This document shows, piece after piece, positions 27,971 through 36,640 of a DNA stretch of 64,000 nt. The notes under the pieces are model-generated. The model was not told the origin of the DNA. It did not search any database and worked only from the letters and a program-made list of their open reading frames with translations. Both the position numbers and the translations under genes were made by a program. Each line of letters opens with the position of its first letter. Position 1 is the stretch's first letter. Origin of the DNA: DATKZH01 sp035528065 (GTDB lineage Bacteria > Planctomycetota > Planctomycetia > Pirellulales > Thermoguttaceae); NCBI GenBank assembly GCA_035528065.1, contig DATKZH010000207.1, forward strand, positions 13,230 through 77,229. Reading direction: 5' to 3'.

Positions 27971-30900
27971 CTATCGCTTTTCGCCGCGTACGTAATCAAT
28001 GGCGAACTCGCCGGAGGCCGCCCCGTTGCCGGGATCGATCCGCAGGGCCGTGATCGTCTGGCCCGCCCACATCGGGTCGCGGCCCGGCTCCAGGCGGTAT
28101 TCGTGGAACTGGCCGTCTGCCTGGATGGCGAATGGCACGGCCTTGTCCTCGGCGAAGCCGGGCGAGGCCGCCGTCGTCCAGAAGAGCTGCCCGCCTTGGC
28201 CCGCGCTCACCCGCATCCGAAGCCGGACCACCGGGCACTCGTCGCCTTCAACGCGAACGAGCATGCGGACCAGGTAGGGATCGCCGCCGGTGATCCGGCC
28301 GCGGAGCACGCCCTCCTCGACGTTCATCGACGCGACGTGGTGCGCCCCTGTCCATCCTTCCGACGACTCGTCGAACTCGAACGCGATCCGCTCCGCCAGC
28401 CAGGGCAGCCGGCGAACCGCCAGGTGCTCGGCCCCCTGCACCTCGACGCGCGACTCGCCTTCCCGGGCGATGCGGATCGCCAGATAGGCGCTGCCCACGT
28501 CGTGGCGCCAGCCGGGCTCGGGCCCGCTCTCCACGTCCTCCCGCTCGGGGATCGGCTTACCGTCGACGAGCACCGACTTGGGCCGGGCCACGTTCGCCAC
28601 GAGCACCACCCCCTGCTCGCCCTGAGGATAGGCCACTCCGAACGCGAGCCGGCCGCCGTCCCAGGCCGGCTCGGAGATTTTCGCCGCGGCCGTGACGTGG
28701 AGCCGGCGCTCGCCTTCGCCCAGGATGACCGTGGCCGGGTCTTCGTCGCGCCCGGTCAGCTTCAGCACGTTGCGGATGATCTGGCGTGGTGCAAAAACCC
28801 AGGGGCACTTCTCGCAGTCGATCGCGCTGACGTTGTCCGGCCAGAGGGCCACGTTCTCGCCGTCGAGGTCCTGCTGGTGGATCGCGCTGCGGATGATCGC
28901 CTCGGCGATTTTGCGCCAGGGGTAGCTGTCGTCATAGTCGCAAAGCTTCAACAGCGAGTTGGCGTAGCGCAGCCCGTTCCACTGCACGGGCCGGCCGAAC
29001 CACGAGCCCTGGTACCAGGTGGCCCCGAACACGGGGATGCTCCCGCCGACGAGAAACGGCTTCTCCGGATCGTCCCAGAGGTAGATGAACGGCAACCCCC
29101 GCCGGGCCCAGGTCACCGCGTCGCGGAGCCAGCGCTCGTCGCCGCTGAAGCGATAGGCTTCGACGTAGGCGTCGACCGCGTCGGCGGCGGCCAGCACGTC
29201 GGGCGTGTGCACCGGCACCTCCCACACCTGCGCCGCCCGGGGCACCCGGAACGACTCCATCAGGACGAGCGTCTTCTCCATCGCGTCGTAGGCCTCGCGG
29301 TCGCCGGCGATTCGGGCGTAGTTGAGCACCTCGAAAGCCCGCCGGGCGCAGGTGCCCAGCTCGACGGCGTCGTCGGGCCCCAGCTCGTGGTAGTCCTTGC
29401 CGACGAACGGCCCGGTGGTGTGTTGCTGATCGGCGTCGAACCGCCAGGCGCCGTCCTCGCCGCGGCTGGCGAGGATTCCCGCTGCCCGGCCGGGGTTGGC
29501 CATCGCCAGGTCGGCGCGGCCCGAGAACCGCTGGACGTCGATCCGCGCCTCGCCTCCGATCATCGCCAACACTTCTTGCGCCCGAGCCCGGCATGCACGC
29601 CGGACCTCTTCGCTGGGGCTGAGGATCTCGCCGAGCAGGAGATCGGCGACGAAGCTTTGCGGCCGGCCCTGCTGCGACATCATCCCGCCCCCCTTGGTCG
29701 TCCACCAGTCTTTCGTTTCCTCTTCCCAGAGCGACTGGAGATACGCCTGCATGGAGAACTCGATCTCGCGGTCGTACGAGCCGTGCGGCAAGGGCTCGGG
29801 CTCCGGACAGCCGTACAAGCGGGCCCACTGGTCTACCGCGGCCAGCGCGTCGGTTGCCGCGCCGTCGGCAAAGATCCGGGCCGAAAGGCGAAGAGGCTTG
29901 CCGGGCTCGAGCGGATACGGCGTTGTCGCCTCGCGCTGGTTCGGCTCGACGAACTCCGGCACGCCGGGTAGGAAAAGCCCCATCAGGTGCGTCCGCTGGT
30001 TCTCGAACCGGTCGGGCGAGGCGAAGACAAGGCTCGGCCGGTCGCGCCGGCCGTCCCACTTCTGATGGACGTCCCACACGAGCCCGACCGTGCCGTGCTT
30101 GCCGTGAATCCCGACCGCGGGAATCGTCACCATGTTCGGATGGACCACGTACCGGAGCTGGTGCGGATGCCCCTCGGCGATGTCGAGCGTGCCGGAAGAG
30201 ACCTCGTCGTCCACCAGCCATTCCAGGCCGGGCAGCACGGCCTCGTCGCGGTCCAGGGCATAGAGCATCGGGCCGTCGAAGGCCAAGAGCTTGCACGGCT
30301 TCGAGCACGTCAGCTCGTAGTCGGCGGATATCGTCTTCTCATCCTCGCCGAGTCCAAACCGCACCCGCACCCGGCAGCCCGGCTCTTCGCCCTCGGGCGT
30401 GGTCCACGCGAACTCGAGACTCGCCCGGTCGCCGGTCTGTGCTTTCGGCGGGCCATCGGTCAAGACGACGTGCTCGCGACGCGATCCGTCCGCTCCCTGA
30501 AGCACCACGCGACCCAGGCGCGGAAGCCACGCGACCGTGACCGGCGGCCCCCGGCGACCCGACACGAAAAGCTCGGCCGGCCCAAAGCCGAACTCGTTCC
30601 GCCGGAACAGGAGGCGGACATGCTCGTTCTCCAGCACGGCGAAATCGTCGGTGGCGGCCGCCTTGATCTCGCTGGGTGGCGCGACCAGCCGCGTGGCCGC
30701 CCCGACTACCAGCGTTGTCTCCGCCGTCAGCTCTCGGTCGACGTTCTCGGCGCCCACGCGGACCGCAATCGGCAACGCCGGCGACTGCCGATCGAAGACC
30801 TGACGCGTGGTGAGCGATAGAGTCTGCCCCGGGTGCAGCCGCTCGGCCGCGCTCGACACCGGGCCCGTGGGAAGCTGGAACACCGCGGTCGGATTCACCA

Positions 30901-31843
30901 CCGAAGCGCTCCCCCTGTTTTCCAGCACGCACTCCAGCGTGACGGGGATCTTCTGCATGGCGACCGGCGCCGTCGGTCCGAAACTCCGCAGGACAAGCTC
31001 GGGCGCGACGGCATAAGACGTCTCGGCCTGAACCTCGCCCGACGCCGCGGCAAACTGGAGTCGGCACGCCTTCTCCCGGCTGCCCTCGAGCGTCCAGACG
31101 GCCGACGTCTTCTCGTCGGGGGCGAGATTTCCCAGAGGGACCTCCGCGGGCGACACCGCAAGCGCCTCGGGCACGATCATCGTGGCGCGGACGTTCGGGG
31201 CCGGTGCGTCGCCGGCGTTCTCGACCGCCGCTCGCACCGTGCACCGCTCGCCCGGCCGCTCGGGATCTTCCTCCAGCCGGACCTTGCCGAGCCGCAAGAG
31301 CGGGCCCACCCGCTCCACGTAGGAGACGTCGTCCAAGAGCAACTCGCCCTGGGAACCCAGGATCCGCACGGCGAAGTGGACCGACTTGACCTTCGGGTTG
31401 TCGGTGAAGTCGTATTTCAGCCGGCCGTGGTGCCAGCGGCCGTCGCCGACGCGGCTCTCGGGCACGGTGAACGTCGCCCGGGGCGAGCCGGTCCCTTCGC
31501 GCGGCTCGTCGTTCATCGGGATCACGTAGACGTTCAGCTTGGTGCTCTTGGCCGAGACGGCCTTGTACCAGAAATCCATGCCGCCCCGGAGCCGGTCGAT
31601 CAACGGCCCGCGGTTGAGCCCGGTCTCCACCGTCTTGTTGTCCGCGGTGCGCAAGAAGCGAAGTGACCGCTCGCCCGAGTGAGCGTCGGACGAGACCTCG
31701 ACCGTCGCGCCGATCGGTCCCCAGTCGGCCGGAAAGCCGCTGGGCGCGAGCCGCTCGAAAGAGCCGTTCGTGCAGGGGTTGTCGGAAGCGGGCGGAGCCG
31801 CGGCCAGGAGGGATAGCGCGAGGGAGAGGGTTAGGGCGTGCAT
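27971..31843 (-). CDS. Large exported protein, probable polysaccharide-active alpha/alpha-barrel enzyme
   Basis: 1290 residues from the ATG at 31843 (GAGGAG upstream), with a signal peptide of about 18 residues. In order: a carbohydrate-binding-like domain (NGSFERLAPSGFPADW, HSGERSLRF); two CARDB/Ig-like modules (VRAAVENAGDAPAPNVRA; LECVLENRGSASVVNP); a beta-sandwich; then an alpha-helical region of about 400 residues rich in Trp and Gly (KDWWTTKGGGMMSQQGRPQSF, WYQGSWFGRPVQWNGLRY) resembling the six-hairpin fold of lyases and glycosidases; and a C-terminal jelly-roll (SSEGWTGAHHV). I do not recognise a specific family. Its neighbour 154 bases upstream is a GH172-type enzyme, suggesting a shared glycan substrate. 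Confidence 0.7.
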   Translation of the reverse strand: MHALTLSLALSLLAAAPPASDNPCTNGSFERLAPSGFPADWGPIGATVEVSSDAHSGERSLRFLRTADNKTVETGLNRGPLIDRLRGGMDFWYKAVSAKSTKLNVYVIPMNDEPREGTGSPRATFTVPESRVGDGRWHHGRLKYDFTDNPKVKSVHFAVRILGSQGELLLDDVSYVERVGPLLRLGKVRLEEDPERPGERCTVRAAVENAGDAPAPNVRATMIVPEALAVSPAEVPLGNLAPDEKTSAVWTLEGSREKACRLQFAAASGEVQAETSYAVAPELVLRSFGPTAPVAMQKIPVTLECVLENRGSASVVNPTAVFQLPTGPVSSAAERLHPGQTLSLTTRQVFDRQSPALPIAVRVGAENVDRELTAETTLVVGAATRLVAPPSEIKAAATDDFAVLENEHVRLLFRRNEFGFGPAELFVSGRRGPPVTVAWLPRLGRVVLQGADGSRREHVVLTDGPPKAQTGDRASLEFAWTTPEGEEPGCRVRVRFGLGEDEKTISADYELTCSKPCKLLAFDGPMLYALDRDEAVLPGLEWLVDDEVSSGTLDIAEGHPHQLRYVVHPNMVTIPAVGIHGKHGTVGLVWDVHQKWDGRRDRPSLVFASPDRFENQRTHLMGLFLPGVPEFVEPNQREATTPYPLEPGKPLRLSARIFADGAATDALAAVDQWARLYGCPEPEPLPHGSYDREIEFSMQAYLQSLWEEETKDWWTTKGGGMMSQQGRPQSFVADLLLGEILSPSEEVRRACRARAQEVLAMIGGEARIDVQRFSGRADLAMANPGRAAGILASRGEDGAWRFDADQQHTTGPFVGKDYHELGPDDAVELGTCARRAFEVLNYARIAGDREAYDAMEKTLVLMESFRVPRAAQVWEVPVHTPDVLAAADAVDAYVEAYRFSGDERWLRDAVTWARRGLPFIYLWDDPEKPFLVGGSIPVFGATWYQGSWFGRPVQWNGLRYANSLLKLCDYDDSYPWRKIAEAIIRSAIHQQDLDGENVALWPDNVSAIDCEKCPWVFAPRQIIRNVLKLTGRDEDPATVILGEGERRLHVTAAAKISEPAWDGGRLAFGVAYPQGEQGVVLVANVARPKSVLVDGKPIPEREDVESGPEPGWRHDVGSAYLAIRIAREGESRVEVQGAEHLAVRRLPWLAERIAFEFDESSEGWTGAHHVASMNVEEGVLRGRITGGDPYLVRMLVRVEGDECPVVRLRMRVSAGQGGQLFWTTAASPGFAEDKAVPFAIQADGQFHEYRLEPGRDPMWAGQTITALRIDPGNGAASGEFAIDYVRGEKR

Positions 31844-31923
31844 GGCTGGAGACTCCTCAAGCGTGGGCGGGCGGAACGCCCGCAATTGTTGAGTTCCGTG
31901 TTGTGAATGAAACAGGTGCGAAG

Positions 31924-31945
31924 CCCAGGGGTTGCAACCCCTGGG
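31924..31945. repeat. Perfect 22-base palindrome
   Basis: CCCAGGGGTTG followed directly by its reverse complement, in the 154-base gap between the large exported protein and the DUF2961 gene. No U tract follows, so it is more like a dispersed intergenic palindrome than a terminator. Confidence 0.75.
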
Positions 31946-31997
31946 ATTGGGACCCGAGTAACGTTCCACTGATGCGGGGATCAATGAGTTGCCGTAA

Positions 31998-33107
31998 TCA
32001 CTCCTGCCAGACGTCGGCCGTTCGGGCTTCGAGGTTGGGCATCTCCGGCAGCGGCGCGCTGGGCACGGGCTCGTACCAAAACGTGGCGCACGACCAGTCG
32101 TCCTCGGTCTCCGCCAGGCCGTTCTTCCAGGAGATCTGCTGGATGGTGATCCGGGCGCGCTCGCGCCAGGCGACCGGGTCGGGCAGGTGCCAGCGATACA
32201 TGGAGACGAAGTCCTTCTCGTTCAGGCTGCACCCGTTGTAGAAGAACGGGGTCTGCTGGATGCCCCACGCCAGGCCGACGTAGTCCTCGCTCCCCGTGCC
32301 GCAGATCGTGGGGAAGTCGGTGTCGCCGTCCATGTAGACCTTCACCTCGCCCTCGCCCCACCACTGCTTCGGGTGCAGGTTGCGGATCCCGATCACCGAG
32401 CCGATGAACCGGCCCTTCTGCTTCCGCTCGGGCAACAGCTCGAAGTCGTTTTTGGTGGTGGTCGGGTTCTCGCGGCGGAACAGCACGTGCAACCGGCCCA
32501 CGTCCTCGGGAAGCCGGTCGCCGATCGTGTAGTCGATCTGATAGTAGAGCGGCACCGCCTTCTCGCCCTCGTTCGTGAACGTGAGCTTCGCCCGCTTCAC
32601 AAACGGCATCGGCAGCCAGAGGTTCCTTCCGCCGGTGCTCCCCACCGAGTGAACCGCCGAATCGTACGGCATGATCTTTCCGTGGGCGAATCCGCAGAAG
32701 TCGCCGACCGGGGATTCGATGCTGGGGTGCTCCTGGCCGTCCCACCAGGCGCGGATGACCAACGCCCGCTGGGCGACCGGGTCCCGGGCGGTGGTGAGCC
32801 AGATGTGGCGGATCGTGCCGGGGCCCTCGACGTCGCAGAGCTGGACCGTCTGGCCCGGCTCGATCTTCCGGCTGGGCGCCCCCTTGCGCGTCGGGCCCAG
32901 GTTGCTGGCCGCCTTGCCGCCCTCGCCGGGGGCACCGGTCGGGTTCTCAAACGAGATCGACCGCGACGTGAGACCCGTGTCCAGAAGATACGGCTCGTGG
33001 ACCACGTCGACCGCCTGCTGGGCCGTCGCCGTCGCGGTCCACGCGGCCAACACCGTCACCGCGATCGCAACGGCCAGGAGCTTGCCAAACCCATTACTGC
33101 TCGTCAT
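31998..33107 (-). CDS. Exported DUF2961/GH172-family protein
   Basis: 369 residues with a signal peptide ending near TATAQQA and an AAAGGAAA site. The family block WWGEGEVKVYMDGDTDFPT then GTGSEDYVGLAWG is intact. In characterised GH172 enzymes (bacterial difructose-anhydride synthase/hydrolase and arabinofuranosidases) two glutamates in these two blocks are catalytic, and both are present. Earlier blocks (GPGTIRHIWLTTA, RAWWDGQEHPSIESPVGDFCG, NLWLPMPF) also fit. A furanosidase acting on fructose- or arabinose-containing glycans is likely; the exact substrate is unknown. Probably in one unit with the large exported protein downstream. Confidence 0.88.
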   Translation of the reverse strand: MTSSNGFGKLLAVAIAVTVLAAWTATATAQQAVDVVHEPYLLDTGLTSRSISFENPTGAPGEGGKAASNLGPTRKGAPSRKIEPGQTVQLCDVEGPGTIRHIWLTTARDPVAQRALVIRAWWDGQEHPSIESPVGDFCGFAHGKIMPYDSAVHSVGSTGGRNLWLPMPFVKRAKLTFTNEGEKAVPLYYQIDYTIGDRLPEDVGRLHVLFRRENPTTTKNDFELLPERKQKGRFIGSVIGIRNLHPKQWWGEGEVKVYMDGDTDFPTICGTGSEDYVGLAWGIQQTPFFYNGCSLNEKDFVSMYRWHLPDPVAWRERARITIQQISWKNGLAETEDDWSCATFWYEPVPSAPLPEMPNLEARTADVWQE

Positions 33108-33279
33108 CGTGTCTTTCCTTTCGCGTCAGGACTTCTGGAAACGCGGAGGGCGGCACATCGCGAGCCGATCCGCCCTCTCGTGGCCTTCGCTCGGATGCCC
33201 ATCACCATACCGGGAACCGCGCGGCATGCAAGTCCCCGATGCCAGAGGGGCGGTTGACGGGAGGCGTGATTGGGGCGGG

Positions 33280-33402
33280 CCTAGTGGTCTGTCCAATTCG
33301 AGTTTACGGGTGCCACGGGCATCTTGCTCGTGCTCTCGTAGCTGCACTGGCGAGACGCCAGTGGCACCCGACCGGCAAAGTCAATCTGGACAGACCACTA
33401 GG
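33280..33402. mobile_element. MITE-like element with 11-bp terminal inverted repeats and CTAG duplication
   Basis: A 123-base region bounded by exact inverted repeats TGGTCTGTCCA (33285-33295) and TGGACAGACCA (33387-33397), each flanked outside by CTAG (33281-33284 and 33398-33401). A CTAG target duplication is typical of IS5-group transposition. The interior carries no coding frame but holds both dispersed palindromes of this genome, GCACGGGC-type and CACTGGCG-type. The right CTAG supplies the TAG stop of the adjacent CDF gene, so insertion occurred exactly at that gene's end. Confidence 0.65.
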
Positions 33403-34363
33403 TGCTTTCGTCAGCCTGCGAAGCGCCCGTCGGCGGCTTGTGGTGATCGGCGTCGTACGGCTCGACGTGCACCAGCACGTCGATCACGTTGGGCCCTTGG
33501 CTGAGCAGGCGCTCCTTGACCACGTTGGCGATGGCGTGGCCCTCGCGGACGCTCAGCTCCGGCTCGACCAGGACGTGGAGATCGACCTGGAGGCCCGCGC
33601 CGATGGATCGTGTGCGGAGCTTGTGCACGGCCTGGACGCCCTCGGTGTCCTGGGCCATCTTGAGTATGGCCTGCCGCTCGTGCTCCTTCGCGGCGGCGTC
33701 GACCAGCTCGCGAAGGGCCGGCCAGGTGATCTCCCAGGCGGCGTGCAGGATGAGCACCGACACGATCACCGCGCCGATATGGTCGAGAAACCCGCAGTCG
33801 GGCCAGATGTGCGTGCCCAACACGGCGATCGCCACCGGAACCGACGAGAGCGCGTCGGAGCGATGGTGCCAGGCGTTGGCCACCACGGCCGACGACTTGA
33901 CGCGCTTGCCCACGTTCGCCGTCCACCGATAGAGAAGCTCCTTGGCCACAATCGAAAGGCAGGCGGCGGCAAACGCGGTCCAGCCCGGCCGGGAATCGTG
34001 CGATTGGGGAAGCGTCAGGATCGCCCGGTAGCCGAGCCCCACGCCGACGGTGCCCAGCACGAGCCCGATCGCCGAGGTGATCAGCGTCTCGATGCGGCCG
34101 TGGCCGTACGGGTGCTCGGCGTCGGCGGGCGCCGACCAGAAACCGGCCCCGATCACCACGGCCACGTCGGTCACGAGGTCCGAGAGGCTGTGGACCGCAT
34201 CGGCCACCAGGGCCTGGCTGGCGCCGACGACGCCGAACACGAACTTGATCGCCGCCAGCAGCACGTTCACCACCAGGCCCCACAGCGTCACCCGCCGGAC
34301 TTGGCCTGCTTGCGCGGAACTCCGAGCCTCGCCCGCGGTGCCTGATTTGGTCGACTCCGTCAT
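33398..34363 (-). CDS. Cation diffusion facilitator family transporter
   Basis: Proton-coupled divalent metal efflux protein (Zn, Fe, Mn or similar) of 321 residues. It has six hydrophobic segments and a C-terminal cytosolic dimerisation domain. Metal-site motifs are visible: DAVHSLSD in helix 2, HPYGHGRIE in the following loop, and NAWHHRSD in helix 5. The HxxxD/HxxxD pattern is the Zn-type arrangement, but selectivity cannot be called with confidence. The C-terminal domain has VHKLRTRSIGAGLQVDLHVLV. The stop codon lies in the flank of the MITE-like element. Confidence 0.92.
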   Translation of the reverse strand: MTESTKSGTAGEARSSAQAGQVRRVTLWGLVVNVLLAAIKFVFGVVGASQALVADAVHSLSDLVTDVAVVIGAGFWSAPADAEHPYGHGRIETLITSAIGLVLGTVGVGLGYRAILTLPQSHDSRPGWTAFAAACLSIVAKELLYRWTANVGKRVKSSAVVANAWHHRSDALSSVPVAIAVLGTHIWPDCGFLDHIGAVIVSVLILHAAWEITWPALRELVDAAAKEHERQAILKMAQDTEGVQAVHKLRTRSIGAGLQVDLHVLVEPELSVREGHAIANVVKERLLSQGPNVIDVLVHVEPYDADHHKPPTGASQADEST

Positions 34364-34423
34364 CCGTATCTCGCGATCTCTCGGGGGAAGCGCTAGCCGG
34401 CGCGAGATGAAAAACGAATTGTA

Positions 34424-35680
34424 TCAGTTCGGACCGGGCAGGTCTCCCCCCTCGTCCCTCGACGGCTCGCGTTCCCACCGGACCACGATCTCGCGTGTTT
34501 GGGCGAAGTCGACGGGCCCCACCTCCTGATCGGCCAGACCCTCGCGCTTCAGCACGGCGTGATGGACGCGGGCCGGCAGGTCGGGCACGGTGCACGGCGT
34601 TCGGTACGGCGTTCCGTCCGGCGTCAACAGCAGCTTGCCGTCCAGGGAGATGGTCGCCTCGAACGGCTCGGTGACGAAGTTGACGTGGACCCGCTCCGGG
34701 GGTCCCGCCCGTGCGGGGTCGACGTGAGCCTGCTCGGGCGGGGTCGGCCAGAGCGCCCACGCCACGGCGACCAGGGCAACCACCAGACATGCAACCGAAA
34801 CCGCGATCCGGCGCCGCGACCGCGATCGGCCCGTCGCGGTGGGCCTTTCGGCCGTCTCCAGTCCGGCGAGCATGTGGCCGGCGTCGCGGAACCGCTGGTC
34901 CGGATCGGGCTGGCATGCCCGAAGCACGAGCCGGTTCAATCGCGCCAACGCCGGGTTGTCGCCAATCTGGCGGACCCGCTCCCCCACCAAGCAGGGAAAG
35001 CGATCGGCCGGCAAGCCGGTGACCATCTCGTAGATCACCAGGCCCGCGGCGTAGACGTCGGCCCGGGTGTCCATGCGACCGTCGGGCGGCATGTAGAGCC
35101 GCGTTCCCACGCGCGACGCCTGCCGGTCGGCCTCGGTCAGAAGCCCGAAGTCGGCCAGCTTGAGCTGCCCGTCCACGAACAGGCAATTCGACGGCTTCAC
35201 GTCGCGGTGGACCATACCCGCCGCGTGGAGGCAGGCCAGGCCGGCGAGCAACTCGCGGGCGCGACGGAGACATGCCTCGGGCGCCAACGGGCCGCTTTCG
35301 AGGCGGCTTTCCAACGTAGCCGGTCGATAGCTCGGGTCCGAAGGATCCGCGATGCCCGAGGCGTCGTCGGCCAGGTCCATCACGTAGAAGAGGTGGTCGG
35401 CCGTCTTGCCCACGTGGTGGATCGCCAGCAGGTTGGGATGCTCCGTGCCGACGCGGCCTTCGAGATAGGTGAGCGACGCGATCTCGCGACCGGCCGGATC
35501 GACGCGCCCGCCCCCGCGCAAAGGAATCAGCTTGACGGCCCGGAGCCTGCCCGTGGTCTGGTTTCGCCCCAGCCACACCCGGCCGAAGCCGCCTTCGCCA
35601 ACCGAGCGGAGCAGCTCGAAGTCCGGAACGTCGGGCGGCCGCGTCTGATCGTACGAGGAACTCGTGACGTGATCGCTCAC
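34424..35680 (-). CDS. Transmembrane Ser/Thr protein kinase with PEGA domain
   Basis: Hanks-type kinase of 418 residues. The kinase domain spans about 20-280: glycine loop VGEGGFGRVWLG, AVKLI lysine, HRDVKPSN near residue 157, ADFGLLTE, and a shortened activation segment with GTRLYMPP in place of the usual APE. A single membrane helix (VSVACLVVALVAVAWALW) follows at about 295-315. The extracytoplasmic tail is a PEGA domain (HVNFVTEPFEATISLDGKLL). The GTG at 35680 is preferred (AGGGG about 10 bases upstream); a TTG lies three codons earlier. The gene begins 13 bases after the ECF sigma gene, so both form one transcription unit. Confidence 0.9.
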   Translation of the reverse strand: MSDHVTSSSYDQTRPPDVPDFELLRSVGEGGFGRVWLGRNQTTGRLRAVKLIPLRGGGRVDPAGREIASLTYLEGRVGTEHPNLLAIHHVGKTADHLFYVMDLADDASGIADPSDPSYRPATLESRLESGPLAPEACLRRARELLAGLACLHAAGMVHRDVKPSNCLFVDGQLKLADFGLLTEADRQASRVGTRLYMPPDGRMDTRADVYAAGLVIYEMVTGLPADRFPCLVGERVRQIGDNPALARLNRLVLRACQPDPDQRFRDAGHMLAGLETAERPTATGRSRSRRRIAVSVACLVVALVAVAWALWPTPPEQAHVDPARAGPPERVHVNFVTEPFEATISLDGKLLLTPDGTPYRTPCTVPDLPARVHHAVLKREGLADQEVGPVDFAQTREIVVRWEREPSRDEGGDLPGPN

Positions 35681-35693
35681 GGGTAGCAAGCCC

Positions 35694-36383
35694 CTATCTC
35701 GATCGCATGGTTTTGGCGATTCGGGTGGTCAATGATCGCTGGGCAGCCGGGCTGGGTAGTAACTCGAGCGCCTGCTTGACGCCGTCGCGGAGCCGGCCGT
35801 TCTCCCGATACGTGGCGCCCAACTCCTTGAGCCGCGCGAACACCTTCCGGCGGGCCTGGTACACGGCGTTACGGCTGAGCCCCGTAATCCGGGCGACCTC
35901 ACTGCCCGACATTTCGCCGAGCGTGAGCAGCTCGAACGCCTGATAGGTTCGCGGGTTGACCTCCCGCCGGACCACGTCCAACAGCACGGCCAACAGCGAC
36001 GCCTCGAAGACCGCCTGCCACGCCTCGTCGGGCGTGGCGTCTTCGGCTTCCACGTCCAGGACGCCGACGTCCGAGTCGCCCCCGCGGGCTCGCACCCGCT
36101 CACTCGGTCGGCGGCGAAACTCGTACACCTTGTTTCGCACCACCCCGCAGAGCCAGTCGCGGAAACGCCCCCGGGCAGGATCGTAGCGAAACACGTCGCG
36201 GCCCTGGAACAGCGTCAGCATCACGTCCTGGACGATCTCCTCGGCGGTGTGCTCGGAGCAGGCCCGGGCCCTGGCCGCGGCGTAGATCAGGCGCCCGTAG
36301 CGCTCGAAGAACTCGTCCCAGACAAGCGGGTCGGCCCCGTCGTGGAGTCGCTCCAGGAGTGTCGCGCGGGTTTCGTCGTTCAT
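35694..36383 (-). CDS. ECF-type RNA polymerase sigma factor (kinase-linked group)
   Basis: 229 residues. Region 2 has VWDEFFERYGRLIYAAARAR, AEEIVQDVMLTLF and FRDWLCGVVRNKVYEF. Region 4 has YQAFELLTLGEMSGSEVARITGLSRNAVYQARRKVFARL. A C-terminal extension of about 40 residues follows. Direct linkage to a Ser/Thr kinase is the hallmark of the planctomycete ECF-STK groups, where phosphorylation, not an anti-sigma factor, is thought to control activity. No anti-sigma gene is adjacent. It is divergent from the beta-propeller gene at 36641, a plausible target. Confidence 0.92.
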   Translation of the reverse strand: MNDETRATLLERLHDGADPLVWDEFFERYGRLIYAAARARACSEHTAEEIVQDVMLTLFQGRDVFRYDPARGRFRDWLCGVVRNKVYEFRRRPSERVRARGGDSDVGVLDVEAEDATPDEAWQAVFEASLLAVLLDVVRREVNPRTYQAFELLTLGEMSGSEVARITGLSRNAVYQARRKVFARLKELGATYRENGRLRDGVKQALELLPSPAAQRSLTTRIAKTMRSR

Positions 36384-36640
36384 GCCGGCCGTGCCCGAAG
36401 GCGTCGATTCCCGGTTGTTCTGTGGCGGACGTGACGAATTGGTCCTATTCTACGGCAGACTCAGATAATCTCAAGAAAGCCGCACAGATTTCCGCGCCTT
36501 CGCGCAAATACTCAGTAGTGGATTGGGCACTCCGACACGGGATGGCCCGTTCAGGAACACTCGTGGACTCATACCGTCACGTGCAAGGAACGCCATCTTG
36601 GATGGCCCGGGAGAGGTTCTGCGCTCGAAAGAAGCCTGCA

